NCBI RefSeq assembly: GCF_003014475.1
Contig: NZ_PYGJ01000008.1
Location: forward strand, 120,157 to 184,156
Direction of reading: 5' to 3'
Origin: Shimia abyssi
Lineage (GTDB): Bacteria > Pseudomonadota > Alphaproteobacteria > Rhodobacterales > Rhodobacteraceae
DNA: 64,000 nt
Translations under genes and position numbers: made by a program
Notes under the pieces: model-generated
What the model was told of the DNA's origin: nothing
Seen by the model: the letters and a program-made list of their open reading frames with translations, nothing else
Database searches by the model: none
Part shown: positions 11,747 through 20,679 of the stretch, one piece after another
How positions within the stretch are numbered: the first letter of the stretch is position 1
How the letters are laid out: each line of letters starts with the position of its first letter

Positions 11747-12043
11747 ATGAAATTTATTGTTCTGTTCGAAGATGCAGCGAGTGCGCCGGGTGATGTGCGG
11801 CAGCGGTACATGCAAGCGCATCTGGCGTTTCTGGAGCGACATGTCGGAGTGATTGAGGCCGCTGGGCCGGTGGCGGATGTGGAGCACAAGGGGAGGGACG
11901 GTGTGTGGATCGTTGATGCGGAGAGTGTAGCGGCGGTTGAGAAGCTGGTGCATGAAGATCCGTTCTGGGAGACCGGGCTGCGGGCGTCGGTATCGATTTT
12001 GGCGTGGCGGCAGGTGTATGCCGGCGGCGAAAGGTTGATCTGA
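11747..12043 (+). CDS. YciI-family protein
   Basis: The 98-residue product starts MKFIVLFEDAASAPGDVRQ, with the ferredoxin-like YciI/YCII pattern of a first strand, a His in helix 1 (MQAHLAFLERH), and later DGVWIVDAESVAAVEKLVHEDPFW. YciI domains resemble muconolactone-isomerase-like folds with a putative His/Asp active site. A ribosome site AAAGGGAGA lies upstream. It is divergent from a LysR gene, which may control it. The reaction is unknown. Confidence 0.8.
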   Translation: MKFIVLFEDAASAPGDVRQRYMQAHLAFLERHVGVIEAAGPVADVEHKGRDGVWIVDAESVAAVEKLVHEDPFWETGLRASVSILAWRQVYAGGERLI

Positions 12044-12157
12044 GCTCGCTGGCGCGGCGTTTGGCGGTCGGTCTTTCACATTGTGAGGGAATGGCTGGTA
12101 TAGTTAATCAAATCTAAAGATTGGGCGCTTCACACTGGTCCGCCAAGGGAGTGTGTG

Positions 12158-12829
12158 ATGGCGCAATTCGAGATTTGGTTGAAATCTGAACGGGGCATTG
12201 TGGATGAAACCGTGCGGTTCAGTATTCCGAACGGAGTTTGGGCGCGGTTGGCGCGGTTTCACGAGAATGCGCAGACATTGCGGGCGACGCGATTTGTAGG
12301 CGAGGGGATGGGCGGACAACTTTCGTTGACGCTTGGGGCGGATGGCCAAGTGTGGTCGCAGGGAGCTGCGCAGAATGAAGACGCGGCGGGTAATATGTTG
12401 CTCAAGTTGCGCCCGTTTATCTTGCAGCGTGAGGAGAGTTTCCTGCCAGCTGTTGCCAAAGAGCTGGGGCGCTATGCGACCCATCCAGCATTTCGGTGTC
12501 AAATCGGATTGATTTCAGACATGTTCGCCTTGCAAGGGATCGAATTTTTAGATCGGTTTGCCGCGATCGGTCGGCCCCCAATGGATGCAGCGTCTGTAAT
12601 GAGGTGGCTGAACGGGTTCGAATATCATCGGGACGCCGAAAAGCGGCGCGCGGCGCTGGCGGATTTGGGGGTGTTTGCTGGGCAGGGTAACGGGTTGTCG
12701 GCGGTGTTGTTTTCGGTGGTCGAGATGGTGCGGGCAGTGCTGCATATGGGCGATCTGGTCGAGACAATCCGATTGCATGATGGTGGCACGCAACCGGTAT
12801 TGGTCCCGGATCATTGGGGTGGGTGTTAA
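12158..12829 (+). CDS. Hypothetical protein, 223 residues
   Basis: I do not recognise the family. ATG at 12158 is preferred over the adjacent GTG because AGGGAG lies seven bases upstream. The sequence is soluble and has no signal peptide. Its first 60 residues ([40 protein letters not shown]) look like a small alpha/beta domain; the rest is mostly helical. The 3' end overlaps the convergent YaiI-like gene by four bases. Codon use looks like its neighbours. Confidence 0.7.
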   Translation: MAQFEIWLKSERGIVDETVRFSIPNGVWARLARFHENAQTLRATRFVGEGMGGQLSLTLGADGQVWSQGAAQNEDAAGNMLLKLRPFILQREESFLPAVAKELGRYATHPAFRCQIGLISDMFALQGIEFLDRFAAIGRPPMDAASVMRWLNGFEYHRDAEKRRAALADLGVFAGQGNGLSAVLFSVVEMVRAVLHMGDLVETIRLHDGGTQPVLVPDHWGGC

Positions 12830-13278
12830 GCGCGCGCGGCGGCGCGCAGGGCGCGTTCCAGAGCATCGAGAAAACGCGAGCGATCTGCCTTGGTGAAACC
12901 TTTCCCGCCCCCCTGACGGAAGGGATCAGCGGAGCGCAGATCGGCCATCAAGTCACGAGTTGCGAGAACATTGCCGATATTGGCCTGTGTCAGCGCTTCG
13001 CCATTGTGTTTGAGCACTTGGGCTCCCGCCTCGACACATTTGGCGGCGAGGGGGATGTCGCCGGTGACAACCACGTCGCCCTTTGTTGCGCGGTCGGCAA
13101 TCCACATGTCGGCCACATCCGGGCCTTCGGGGACGATGATATTTTCGACAAGTGGGTTTTGAGAGGGGCGCAGGCCGCCATTGGAGACGACGTACATTTT
13201 TACGCGGTGGCGGGTGGCCACGCGTTCGGCCTCGGATTTGACGGGGCATGCGTCTGCGTCGATGTAGAGGTTGGTCAT
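12826..13278 (-). CDS. YaiI/YqxD family protein (DUF188)
   Basis: The 150-residue product starts [21 protein letters not shown] and contains [30 protein letters not shown], the signature of the DUF188 family, whose fold is related to PIN-like nucleases (conserved Asp residues in [13 protein letters not shown] and TGDIPLA). The C-terminus has [21 protein letters not shown], also typical. The molecular role is not established. Complete at normal length. Confidence 0.9.
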   Translation of the reverse strand: MTNLYIDADACPVKSEAERVATRHRVKMYVVSNGGLRPSQNPLVENIIVPEGPDVADMWIADRATKGDVVVTGDIPLAAKCVEAGAQVLKHNGEALTQANIGNVLATRDLMADLRSADPFRQGGGKGFTKADRSRFLDALERALRAAARA

Positions 13279-13350
13279 GGGGGGCGTATAGTGGCTTTGT
13301 GGGGCGGATTGAAGGGGGTGTGGTTAAGGCGCGTGGTGACGTGGCACGGA

Positions 13351-13440
13351 TCAGACCTTGCGGGTGGCCAGCCAGACCAGAAATCCGATGTAAAGGAAGA
13401 CGACGATATTGAGAATGGTATCAAGTTGGCCATCGGTCAT
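13351..13440 (-). CDS. 29-residue single-span membrane peptide, BCCT operon
   Basis: Immediately after the BCCT stop codon, an ATG at 13440 opens a 29-codon frame ending in TGA at 13351. Residues 8-25 (TILNIVVFLYIGFLVWLA) form one membrane span, flanked by acidic residues before and basic residues (RKV) after. A strong ribosome site (AAAGGAG) sits seven bases upstream inside the end of the transporter gene. Spacing and coupling suggest a small accessory subunit of the transporter, though no such role is known to me. It is too short for normal gene finding. Confidence 0.65.
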   Translation of the reverse strand: MTDGQLDTILNIVVFLYIGFLVWLATRKV

Positions 13441-13441
13441 G

Positions 13442-14920
13442 TCAGGGCTCCTTTCTGAGGGCGCGCAGCAAGCAGATCACAAGGATGGGGACGATAAAGA
13501 TAAAGGCGAGTGCCGAGACCGCGATGATCGAGCGCACCAAACCGACGTCATTGACGAACACCATCGCAAGGCCCAATGCGCCCAGCACGGCCCCCCAGAG
13601 GGTGCGAATGGCGGGGGATGGATTGTCGTCGCCGCCAGAGCCAATCATGGCAAGCGTGAAACCAGCGCTGACCACGCTGGTCACGACAAATAGAAACGCA
13701 GCCAGAACCGTTGCGATTTGTGTGACCGCGTTCAGCGAGAAGCCCTGCAAGAGCACAAATGTCGTGCCGTCGATATTGGTCTTGGCGGCGTCGAGCAGGG
13801 CCGCGTCGCCGCGCAGGGCGTTGAAGAACCCAACGCCGCCAAATACGCCAAACCAGAAGATCGAGAACAGGGTGGGTGCGATAATTACGCCCACGAGGAA
13901 TTCTCGGATCGTGCGCCCACGAGAGATGCGGGCGATGAAGATGCCGACAAAGGGCGACCATGCCAGCCACCATATCATGTAATTCAGTGTCCAGTCCTGA
14001 AACCAGCCGACAACGTCCCGATCAAAGAACTCGGCGGTTGAGAACCCTGCAGGCAGGACATTGAACACGTAGCGGCCAAACCCTGAGACAATGGAATTCA
14101 TGATATATGAGGTGGGGCCAAACAGCAGCAGGAACAGCATCAGGCCGATGGCGATCAGCATCGCGAAATTGGAGAGTTTGGACATGCCATCGCCAAGGTC
14201 ACGACGCAGCGGGATAAAGAACGCGACACACATGGCGACAAAGACCGGGATAGTCAGAGATGACGGATCAGTAACACCGATAACGCCTGCGAGGCCGGAT
14301 TGAATTTGAAAGACACCCATGGCGAGCGACCCGGCCAGCCCGACCGCGATTGCGACGATTGACAAGAGATCAAAGAGCCAAGCAAGGGCACGGGACCAAC
14401 TTGCGTGTCCGTAGACATCGGTGAGCGGTGCGCTGAGCAAAAGGGTGCCGCCTCGGCGGAAGGCAAAATAAGCGATAACCAAACCGACAACGCCGTAAAT
14501 AGCCCAAGCGTGAAATCCCCAGTTCAGGTAAGTCACGAACAAGGCAAACCCCGCCGCGGACGGGTCGCCCATATGTGTGCGCAGGACCGAAAAATGTGTG
14601 AGCGGTTCGGCGGCGCCATAAAACAACAGGCCGACACCCATACCGGCGGCAAAGAGCATGGCGATCCATGTGGGGGTAGAGAACTCGGGTTTGGCGTCAT
14701 CTGGGCCAAGACGGATGGAGCCATAAGGCGAAGCGGCGAGGAAAATTGCGACAAACAACAGGCCGCTGGCGACCAGCATGATAAACCAGCCGCGACTGTC
14801 GAATTGTTTCGACACGATGGATGCGGCCAAGGTGCCAAGGCCCTGAGAATCGATCAAACCCCATGCGGCAATCGACCCGCTTATCAAGAGGGCAACGACG
14901 AGCAATGCGTTGAGTTTCAT
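13442..14920 (-). CDS. BCCT-family transporter (betaine/choline/carnitine type)
   Basis: The 492-residue product (ATG 14920, MKLNALLVV) has about 12 membrane segments. The Gly-rich substrate/sodium region GMGVGLLFYGAAEPLTHF follows helix 2, and the Trp-rich signature WWLAWSPFVGIFIARISRG lies in the middle. BCCT carriers take up quaternary ammonium compounds or related zwitterions. An in-frame ATG at 14977 has no ribosome site and is rejected. A 29-residue membrane peptide follows one base downstream. Substrate is not decided. Confidence 0.92.
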   Translation of the reverse strand: MKLNALLVVALLISGSIAAWGLIDSQGLGTLAASIVSKQFDSRGWFIMLVASGLLFVAIFLAASPYGSIRLGPDDAKPEFSTPTWIAMLFAAGMGVGLLFYGAAEPLTHFSVLRTHMGDPSAAGFALFVTYLNWGFHAWAIYGVVGLVIAYFAFRRGGTLLLSAPLTDVYGHASWSRALAWLFDLLSIVAIAVGLAGSLAMGVFQIQSGLAGVIGVTDPSSLTIPVFVAMCVAFFIPLRRDLGDGMSKLSNFAMLIAIGLMLFLLLFGPTSYIMNSIVSGFGRYVFNVLPAGFSTAEFFDRDVVGWFQDWTLNYMIWWLAWSPFVGIFIARISRGRTIREFLVGVIIAPTLFSIFWFGVFGGVGFFNALRGDAALLDAAKTNIDGTTFVLLQGFSLNAVTQIATVLAAFLFVVTSVVSAGFTLAMIGSGGDDNPSPAIRTLWGAVLGALGLAMVFVNDVGLVRSIIAVSALAFIFIVPILVICLLRALRKEP

Positions 14921-15058
14921 CAGTCGAGCCTTACCTTTGAGCGTGGAGACCGCGCCGTGTTTGGACGCTTGGCGCATTCAAGCATGATTGAGATAGGTTG
15001 CAAATGCAAAATGGCCGGGCTGCCACTTGTCGGTTTGGCAGGCCGAACCGAACCAAGC

Positions 15059-16495
15059 TCAGGATTTTTTCTTTTTGGCTGGCGCGATCTTATATTCTTC
15101 GGGGATGGGCATTCTGTTGAACGCGTCCAGCCCGGCAATGCGATAGGCCTCGGCCAAGGTGGGGTAGTTGAACGTGTTCTCAACAAAGTAATCCACCGTG
15201 CCCTTGAGGTTCATGACCGCTTGGCCAATGTGGATCAGTTCGGTCGCGCCTTCGCCAACGATTTGCACGCCCAGCACGCGGCGGGTTTTGAGGCTGAGCA
15301 GCATTTTCAACATGCCGTGCTCGATCCCCATGATATGCCCGCGAGAGGTTTCGCGGAAGCGGGCGATGCCAACTTCGTATGGAATGCCGCGCTCTTGCAG
15401 TTCTTCTTCGGACATGCCGCAGGTGGACATTTCCGGCACCGAGTAGATGCCGTAGGGGTACCAAGGGCTTTCTGGCAGGGTTGGGGTTTCGAGGGCGTGG
15501 CAGGCGGCGACGCGGCCCTGTTGCAGCGATGTGGACGCAAGGGACGGGTGCCCGATTACGTCGCCAGCGGCGTAGATGTGGGGGACGGCTGTCTGATAGG
15601 TTTTGCGGTCGACATCGAGGCGGCCGCGGTGATCTGTTTCCAGCCCTGCAGCCTCTAGGTTTAGCTTGTGCGTAGCGCCCATACGACCGGCTGCGAACAG
15701 CAGATTTTCGGCACGGATGTGGCGCCCGTTTTCAAGGCTGACTTCGATGTGATCGCCGCCATCCTCGATTTTTTCGATGGCCGAGCCAAGGCGCAGGTCG
15801 ACGCCGTTGTCGCGGATTTGGTGCGTGAATTCCTGAATCAAGGTTGTGTCGATGAAATCAAGGAAGCTGTCGCGCGGCTCGATCAGGGTGATGCGCACAT
15901 CAAGGGTGGAGAACATGGTGGCATATTCCACGCCAATCACGCCCGCACCCACCACGATCAGGGAACGTGGAATGCGGGCGAGTTCGAGAAACTCGTCACT
16001 GTCGACCACGGTGGTGCCGTTGAACGGCACGTAGTCGGGTCGATAGGTAACAGTGCCGGTAGAAATCAGGAATTTGCGCGCAGTGATCCTGGTGACTTCG
16101 CCTGCTTCGGTCGCAACCTCGACCTCGTTAGGACCAACAAATTTTGCCAGCCCGTTGAGCGTATCCACATGGTTACGGTTGAACTGGTGTTCGAGGTTGT
16201 CGACCTCGTGGTCCAGCGTCATGTGAAGACGGGTTTTGAGGTCTTCGGCGTGAATGTCATCTTTGACCCTGTAGGAGCGGCCATAGAAGCTGCGCTCGCG
16301 CCAGCCAGAGAGGTTAAGCACGGTTTCGCGCAGGGTTTTGGACGGGATTGTGCCGGTGTGCACCGATACCCCGCCCAACCGGTCGCGCCGGTCAATCACG
16401 AGGACGCGGCGTTTGAGTTTGCCGGCCTGAATGGCAGCGGATTTTCCTGAGGGGCCGCTGCCGATGATGACAAGGTCGTAATCGAAGTCGCTCAT
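15059..16495 (-). CDS. sthA: Soluble (Si-specific) NAD(P)+ transhydrogenase
   Basis: The 478-residue flavoprotein balances NADPH and NADH in the cytoplasm. The FAD motif is VIIGSGPSGKSAAIQAGKL at residue 7; the region that holds redox-active cysteines in lipoamide dehydrogenases reads GGVSVHTGTIPSKTLRE and has no Cys, which is diagnostic for SthA. The NAD(P) motif SLIVVGAGVIGVEYATMFS lies near residue 175, and the dimerisation domain ends near the C-terminus. A Lys-rich tail (KKKKS) closes the protein. It is followed by a 138-base gap before the BCCT gene. Confidence 0.95.
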   Translation of the reverse strand: MSDFDYDLVIIGSGPSGKSAAIQAGKLKRRVLVIDRRDRLGGVSVHTGTIPSKTLRETVLNLSGWRERSFYGRSYRVKDDIHAEDLKTRLHMTLDHEVDNLEHQFNRNHVDTLNGLAKFVGPNEVEVATEAGEVTRITARKFLISTGTVTYRPDYVPFNGTTVVDSDEFLELARIPRSLIVVGAGVIGVEYATMFSTLDVRITLIEPRDSFLDFIDTTLIQEFTHQIRDNGVDLRLGSAIEKIEDGGDHIEVSLENGRHIRAENLLFAAGRMGATHKLNLEAAGLETDHRGRLDVDRKTYQTAVPHIYAAGDVIGHPSLASTSLQQGRVAACHALETPTLPESPWYPYGIYSVPEMSTCGMSEEELQERGIPYEVGIARFRETSRGHIMGIEHGMLKMLLSLKTRRVLGVQIVGEGATELIHIGQAVMNLKGTVDYFVENTFNYPTLAEAYRIAGLDAFNRMPIPEEYKIAPAKKKKS

Positions 16496-16519
16496 GATGT
16501 GGTCTTTGCCTACTTGAGA

Positions 16520-17353
16520 TCAGTCTGCGTATAACGCTTCGGCGTGGAAGGCGACGTGGTCTTCCATAAAAGTCGAGACGAAGAAATAGCTGTGATCGTA
16601 GCCTTTTTGCAGGCGCAGGGTGGCCTGTTGGCGGCGTTCGGCAGCTGCGGCGGCGAGGGCCTCGGGGCGCAGCAGGTCGATGAACTGGTCATCGGTGCCG
16701 GTGTCCACGAGGATGGGGCCATCAAAGCCACGCTCGCGCATCAGGAGCGAGCTGTCATGCGCGGCCCATGTGCTTTCGTCATTGCCGAGATAGGCCGAGA
16801 ACTGTTTGCGGCCCCAGTCAGTTGCAGTGGGGTTAGTGATCGGCGCAAAGGCCGAGACCGAGCGATAGCGTCCGGGTAGAGACATGGCCAATGTCAGCGC
16901 CCCGTGCCCGCCCATGGAATGGCCGGTGATCGACTGACGGGTCATATCAAGCGGGAACCGTTCCTGAAGCAGCGAAGGGAGATCCTCGGCGATGTAGTCC
17001 CACATCTGGTAATGTGGTGCCCATGGTTTCTGGGTTGCGTTAAGGTAGAACCCGGCGCCTTTGCCAAGGTCATAGGCGTCGTCATCCGCCACTTTTTCAC
17101 CACGCGGGGACGTGTCGGGAAAGACAACAGCGATACCCTGTTCTGCCGCCCACGCCTGAGCCCCGGCTTTGACCATAGCATTTTCGTGGGTGCAGGTCAG
17201 ACCGGAGAGATACCAGAGTAGGGGCACCGGGCCGTCCCGCGCTTCTTCTGGGAGGAAGAGACCAAAGGTCATTTCGCAGCGTGTGGTTTGTGAGAGGTGA
17301 TTATACACCCCCTGAACGCCGCCAAAGGCGCGGTTTTCGGACATCGTTTCCAT
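16520..17353 (-). CDS. fghA: S-formylglutathione hydrolase
   Basis: The 277-residue esterase-D family enzyme hydrolyses S-formylglutathione to formate and glutathione in formaldehyde detoxification. The nucleophile elbow is ITGHSMGGHGALTLAMSLPG, the Asp region is DTGTDDQFIDLL, and the His region is GYDHSYFFVSTFMEDH. LSGLTCTHENAMVKAG is the family signature. ATG 17353 (METMSENRAF) has AGGAAG six bases upstream; the longer frame to 17551 runs into the next gene. No glutathione-dependent formaldehyde dehydrogenase is beside it in this window. Confidence 0.94.
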   Translation of the reverse strand: METMSENRAFGGVQGVYNHLSQTTRCEMTFGLFLPEEARDGPVPLLWYLSGLTCTHENAMVKAGAQAWAAEQGIAVVFPDTSPRGEKVADDDAYDLGKGAGFYLNATQKPWAPHYQMWDYIAEDLPSLLQERFPLDMTRQSITGHSMGGHGALTLAMSLPGRYRSVSAFAPITNPTATDWGRKQFSAYLGNDESTWAAHDSSLLMRERGFDGPILVDTGTDDQFIDLLRPEALAAAAAERRQQATLRLQKGYDHSYFFVSTFMEDHVAFHAEALYAD

Positions 17354-17396
17354 GGGGTCTTCCTTATGCGTTGTTCGCGCGATTTTTGACACGATG

Positions 17397-18326
17397 TCAG
17401 AGTTGCGCGACCCATGCAACGACGAGAGAGACGGTTGCAACGCTGAAAATGGTGGAAAACAGAATGGCAGCCGAGGCACGATGTGGCGCGACACCGTAAT
17501 GTTGTGCAAGGATATAGACGTTGCCCGCCACGGGCAGTGAGGCCGCTGCAATCACCACACCTGCCGAATAGGTGTCGATCGGAAAGAGCCAGATCACGCC
17601 GATTGTGACAAAGATCGGGTGAATGACCAGTTTGCAGGACGACAGCCAGAGCGCGATATGTACGCGCTCGGCGGATTTGGATGCGAGCGAGGCGCCTATG
17701 GCAAACAGCGCGCCGGGCGTAGCCGCGCCGCCCAGAATGGCAAGAAATTCGTTCATCGGGCCCGGTATGGGTATTTCCAGAGCCGACCAGATAAGCCCTG
17801 CGCTGATGGCGACAATCATGGGATTCTTGAGCAAGCCCATCCCAACGGTGCGCAGGACCGCCAGCGACATACGCCCGTCGCGCGCGCCTGTGATCAGAAT
17901 GACAATCAGGCTCGAAAAGACGATCAAATCAACAGCGAGAACGAGTATGACGGGACCAACGGCTTGTTCACCCAGTAGCAGGGCCAACATGGGAATGCCG
18001 AGGAATCCGACATTGCCGATGACGGCGCACTGGGCCTCAATAGCGGCGGTGGGCACATCAAGGCCGCGCAAGAAGGCGATGGCGGTGGCGATGCCATAAA
18101 CTACACCCGTGCCCCAGAGGTAGCCGCCGACCAGTCGCCAGTTGAGGACTTCGGCAAAGCTGAGATTGGCGGCAAAGCGGAACAACATAGCCGACAAGGC
18201 AAAGTAGAAGACAAATTTGGTGAGGTAGGCCGTTGCCTCTTCGGAGAAAAAACGGGTGCGCCCGGCCCAGTAGCCAAGGCCAATCAGGGCGAAGAACGGT
18301 ACTGTTTTCAGGAAGATGGCCAGCAT
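17397..18326 (-). CDS. AEC-family transporter
   Basis: The 309-residue product has about ten membrane segments in two five-helix halves typical of the auxin efflux carrier family, with NVGFLGIPMLALLLGEQA in helix 4 and SLPVAGNVYILAQHYG near the end. In bacteria members move malonate, malate or other organic acids; the substrate here is unknown. A palindrome TTGACACGTCAA lies 22 bases upstream of its ATG. A second AEC gene is present at 34.2 kb, with modest similarity. Confidence 0.88.
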   Translation of the reverse strand: MLAIFLKTVPFFALIGLGYWAGRTRFFSEEATAYLTKFVFYFALSAMLFRFAANLSFAEVLNWRLVGGYLWGTGVVYGIATAIAFLRGLDVPTAAIEAQCAVIGNVGFLGIPMLALLLGEQAVGPVILVLAVDLIVFSSLIVILITGARDGRMSLAVLRTVGMGLLKNPMIVAISAGLIWSALEIPIPGPMNEFLAILGGAATPGALFAIGASLASKSAERVHIALWLSSCKLVIHPIFVTIGVIWLFPIDTYSAGVVIAAASLPVAGNVYILAQHYGVAPHRASAAILFSTIFSVATVSLVVAWVAQL

Positions 18327-18348
18327 GAAAGATTGGTAGCAGGTCTGG

Positions 18349-18360
18349 TTGACACGTCAA
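18349..18360. promoter_or_regulatory. Palindrome TTGACACGTCAA upstream of the AEC gene
   Basis: The site has 5-bp arms TTGAC/GTCAA around a 2-base centre. The same 12 bases occur at 23258-23269 upstream of another gene. It may be a regulator site or overlap a -35 box. Confidence 0.4.
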
Positions 18361-18415
18361 TCCCGACGCGCCCCCAGCGCGCTTAAGACTTTGGTCTTGG
18401 GGGTAATGTCGTTTG

Positions 18416-19390
18416 CTAGCCTGACCCTATCAAAGCGCCTGCGGCAAAGACCAGTGCACCGCCCAAGACGACCTGAAATGTGGCCCGCAGGAACGGGGTT
18501 TGCATGAAGCGGTTTTGTATCCAGACAATGGCCCAAAGTTCGACAAAGACAACGATCAGGGCAACAATCGTGGCGGTCCAGAAATCGGTGATCAGATAGG
18601 GCAGGGCGTGTCCCAGCCCGCCGAGAGTTGTCATGATACCGGAGGCAAAGCCGCGCTTGACCGGGCTACCGCGTCCAGAGAGTTCACCGTCATCGGAGGC
18701 CGCTTCGGTAAAGCCCATGGAAATGCCCGCCCCAACGGAAGCAGCGAGGCCCACGAGGAATGTGGTCCAGGTGTCTTGCGTGGCAAAGGCGGTAGCAAAA
18801 ATGGGCGCGAGGGTCGAGACGGATCCATCCATCAGACCGGCTAGGCCGGGTTGTACCCATGTCAGGATAAACTGACGCTTGGCGGTGGCATCCTCGTCCG
18901 AGAGTGCGTCGCCGTCCAGATACTGTTTTTCAAGGTCACGGGCCGTGTTTTGATGCCCCGCCTCGGCGGCGGCCAGATCTCCGAGAAGTTTGCGTGTGTC
19001 AGCGTCGGTCGAGCGTTTTGCAGCAGCAAAATAAAACCGTTCTGCGTCGCGCTCCATGGCTTCGGCCTCGGCGCGGATGCGCCCAATGCCGAGATTGCCG
19101 ACCAGCCAGACCGGGCGGCGCGCATAGTAACCAGCAACGTGTTCGCGACGGATCAAAGGGATAATCTCGCCAAAGCGCTGGACATGCAGGTCAATGAGGC
19201 GTTGGCGGTGCGCGTCTTCCTCCTCAGCCATGCCATCAAAAGTGGCGGCCGTGGCGGGATAGTCGGCGCGTAGCATCTCAGCGTAGCTGCGATAGATCCG
19301 GGCATCATCCTCTTCGGAGGAGATGGCAAGTGCGATCACCTCTTGTTCAGACAAGTCGCGGAATTGTTTGCGATGGGTCAGAAAGCGCAT
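18416..19390 (-). CDS. mbfA: Membrane-bound ferritin-VIT1 iron exporter MbfA
   Basis: The 324-residue protein joins an N-terminal ferritin-like diiron domain (residues about 15-150; ISSEEDDARIYRSYAEML, EEEDAHRQRLIDLH, AAAEAGHQN) to a C-terminal CCC1/VIT1 membrane domain with about five spans (GLMDGSVSTLAPIFATAFA, ASVGAGISMGFTEAASDDGE). Known MbfA proteins export iron and resist peroxide, and are usually repressed by Irr. I see no clear Irr box in the 130 bases upstream. The divergent gene is a TetR regulator. Confidence 0.93.
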   Translation of the reverse strand: MRFLTHRKQFRDLSEQEVIALAISSEEDDARIYRSYAEMLRADYPATAATFDGMAEEEDAHRQRLIDLHVQRFGEIIPLIRREHVAGYYARRPVWLVGNLGIGRIRAEAEAMERDAERFYFAAAKRSTDADTRKLLGDLAAAEAGHQNTARDLEKQYLDGDALSDEDATAKRQFILTWVQPGLAGLMDGSVSTLAPIFATAFATQDTWTTFLVGLAASVGAGISMGFTEAASDDGELSGRGSPVKRGFASGIMTTLGGLGHALPYLITDFWTATIVALIVVFVELWAIVWIQNRFMQTPFLRATFQVVLGGALVFAAGALIGSG

Positions 19391-19520
19391 TGAATCGTTC
19401 CGATTGCGGTATGTGGGCAGGCTAGTACCGGCTTAAGTGATTGGCAACACGATCAGTCGGGTGCTTGCTGGAACTGAACTGTTCGGTCTATATATTGATC
19501 CTCACTGCTCAGGATACCTC

Positions 19521-20138
19521 ATGAACGAATCGTCGCCCATCATAAGAAAGGGACGCAAATTCGACCAAGTGTTGGAAAGCGCGCGGGAGTTGTTTCTGCA
19601 ACATGGATTTGAAGGTATTGGGGTCGATGAGATTGCGCGCAAAGCAGGTGTGTCCAAGGCGACGCTGTATGCCTATTTTCCAGACAAGCGGCATCTTTTC
19701 ATGGAGGTCGCGCGTCTGGAGTGCATTCGACAGGCCGACCATTTGGAGGCGCAGGTTGATCGTGAGAAATCTGTACCCGAAGTGTTGCGGGTGGTCGGCA
19801 AGGGGTTCATGGAGATCATCCTGTCGGATTTTGGGCGCAACATGTTCCGTGTTGTGGTCGCAGAAGGACACAAATTTCCCGAGTTAGGGCAGCAGTTTTA
19901 CGAAAGCGGTCCGGCTGTGATGCGGGCCGGGATGGTTGAGTTTCTTGAATGCAGTGTGGAACGCGGAGAGCTGGTGATCGACGATGTAGAGCTGGCTGCG
20001 GATCAGTTCCCCGAACTGTGCAAAGCCGGAGTTTTCCTGCGTTTGGTGACAGGCATTCAAACCGAGTTTAGCGAAGAAGAGATTGACCGCACGGTTGAAG
20101 GTGCGATCGAGACCTTTATGGCGCGGTTTGGGGCCTAG
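19521..20138 (+). CDS. TetR/AcrR-family transcriptional regulator
   Basis: The 205-residue product starts at ATG 19521 (MNESSPIIRKGRKFDQVLE), preceded by AGGA, rather than at an in-frame ATG 84 bases earlier. The helix-turn-helix reads HGFEGIGVDEIARKAGVSKATLYAYFPDKR, a perfect TetR signature, and the C-terminal ligand domain resembles the AefR-like group. It is divergent from mbfA. The target and ligand are unknown. Confidence 0.9.
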   Translation: MNESSPIIRKGRKFDQVLESARELFLQHGFEGIGVDEIARKAGVSKATLYAYFPDKRHLFMEVARLECIRQADHLEAQVDREKSVPEVLRVVGKGFMEIILSDFGRNMFRVVVAEGHKFPELGQQFYESGPAVMRAGMVEFLECSVERGELVIDDVELAADQFPELCKAGVFLRLVTGIQTEFSEEEIDRTVEGAIETFMARFGA

Positions 20139-20191
20139 TTTCGGATTTAATGTCATCACGTATGCTCCTTCGCCCTGGCGGGCGGCCTCGT

Positions 20192-20677
20192 TTAAGGCGT
20201 GGTGTGAGACTTCAGGAAATCGGTAAGTTCGCCGTAGAGAGATTTGCGTTCGTCTTCGGATAGGAAGCTACCGATTTCAACTGTGCGGCCGTTGCCGGAC
20301 AAAGTGACGTAATGCGGCACCGGGCCGCCGGTGACATGCATCTCGACGCGGGCCCAGTAGATATTGCACTCCCATGTCTTGGGATCGCCTTTTGGCGGGC
20401 GGTGGCGAAGGGTGAGTATATCGTCGGAAAGCGACAATTCCTCAAGTATGTCACCATCCCGGTAGGAACGTTCCAGCCCCCACCAAAGGCCGCCGACGAC
20501 AATTAGGATGAAGGGCAGGATACCCCAGAGCAAGACCGTGCCCAGTAGACCGTAGAGCGGGATTGTGCCCAGCGTGAATGCCATCAGCACCATTGCGGCA
20601 AAGCCTCGGCGAGGTAAGGAGCGGTGCGGCCAGAGGGTTAGGACCGTCGCGGTCTGAGGCGTCCAGTGGTGCGGCAT
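20192..20677 (-). CDS. DUF2244 integral membrane protein
   Basis: The 161-residue product has two adjacent membrane spans near residues 25-65 (GFAAMVLMAFTLGTIPLYG and VLLWGILPFILIVVGGLWWG), followed by a soluble beta-rich domain containing WECNIYWARVEMH, typical of DUF2244. In alphaproteobacteria this gene commonly sits near cytochrome oxidase genes, as here. The function is unknown. It begins two bases after the stop of the upstream methyltransferase gene, so both are probably co-transcribed. Confidence 0.85.
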   Translation of the reverse strand: MPHHWTPQTATVLTLWPHRSLPRRGFAAMVLMAFTLGTIPLYGLLGTVLLWGILPFILIVVGGLWWGLERSYRDGDILEELSLSDDILTLRHRPPKGDPKTWECNIYWARVEMHVTGGPVPHYVTLSGNGRTVEIGSFLSEDERKSLYGELTDFLKSHTTP

Positions 20678-20679
20678 GA

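Noticed and set aside
14405..15658. 417-codon plus-strand open frame across the BCCT and sthA genes
   Set aside because: It runs antisense through two clearly recognisable genes and shows no domain; long antisense frames are common in high-GC DNA.
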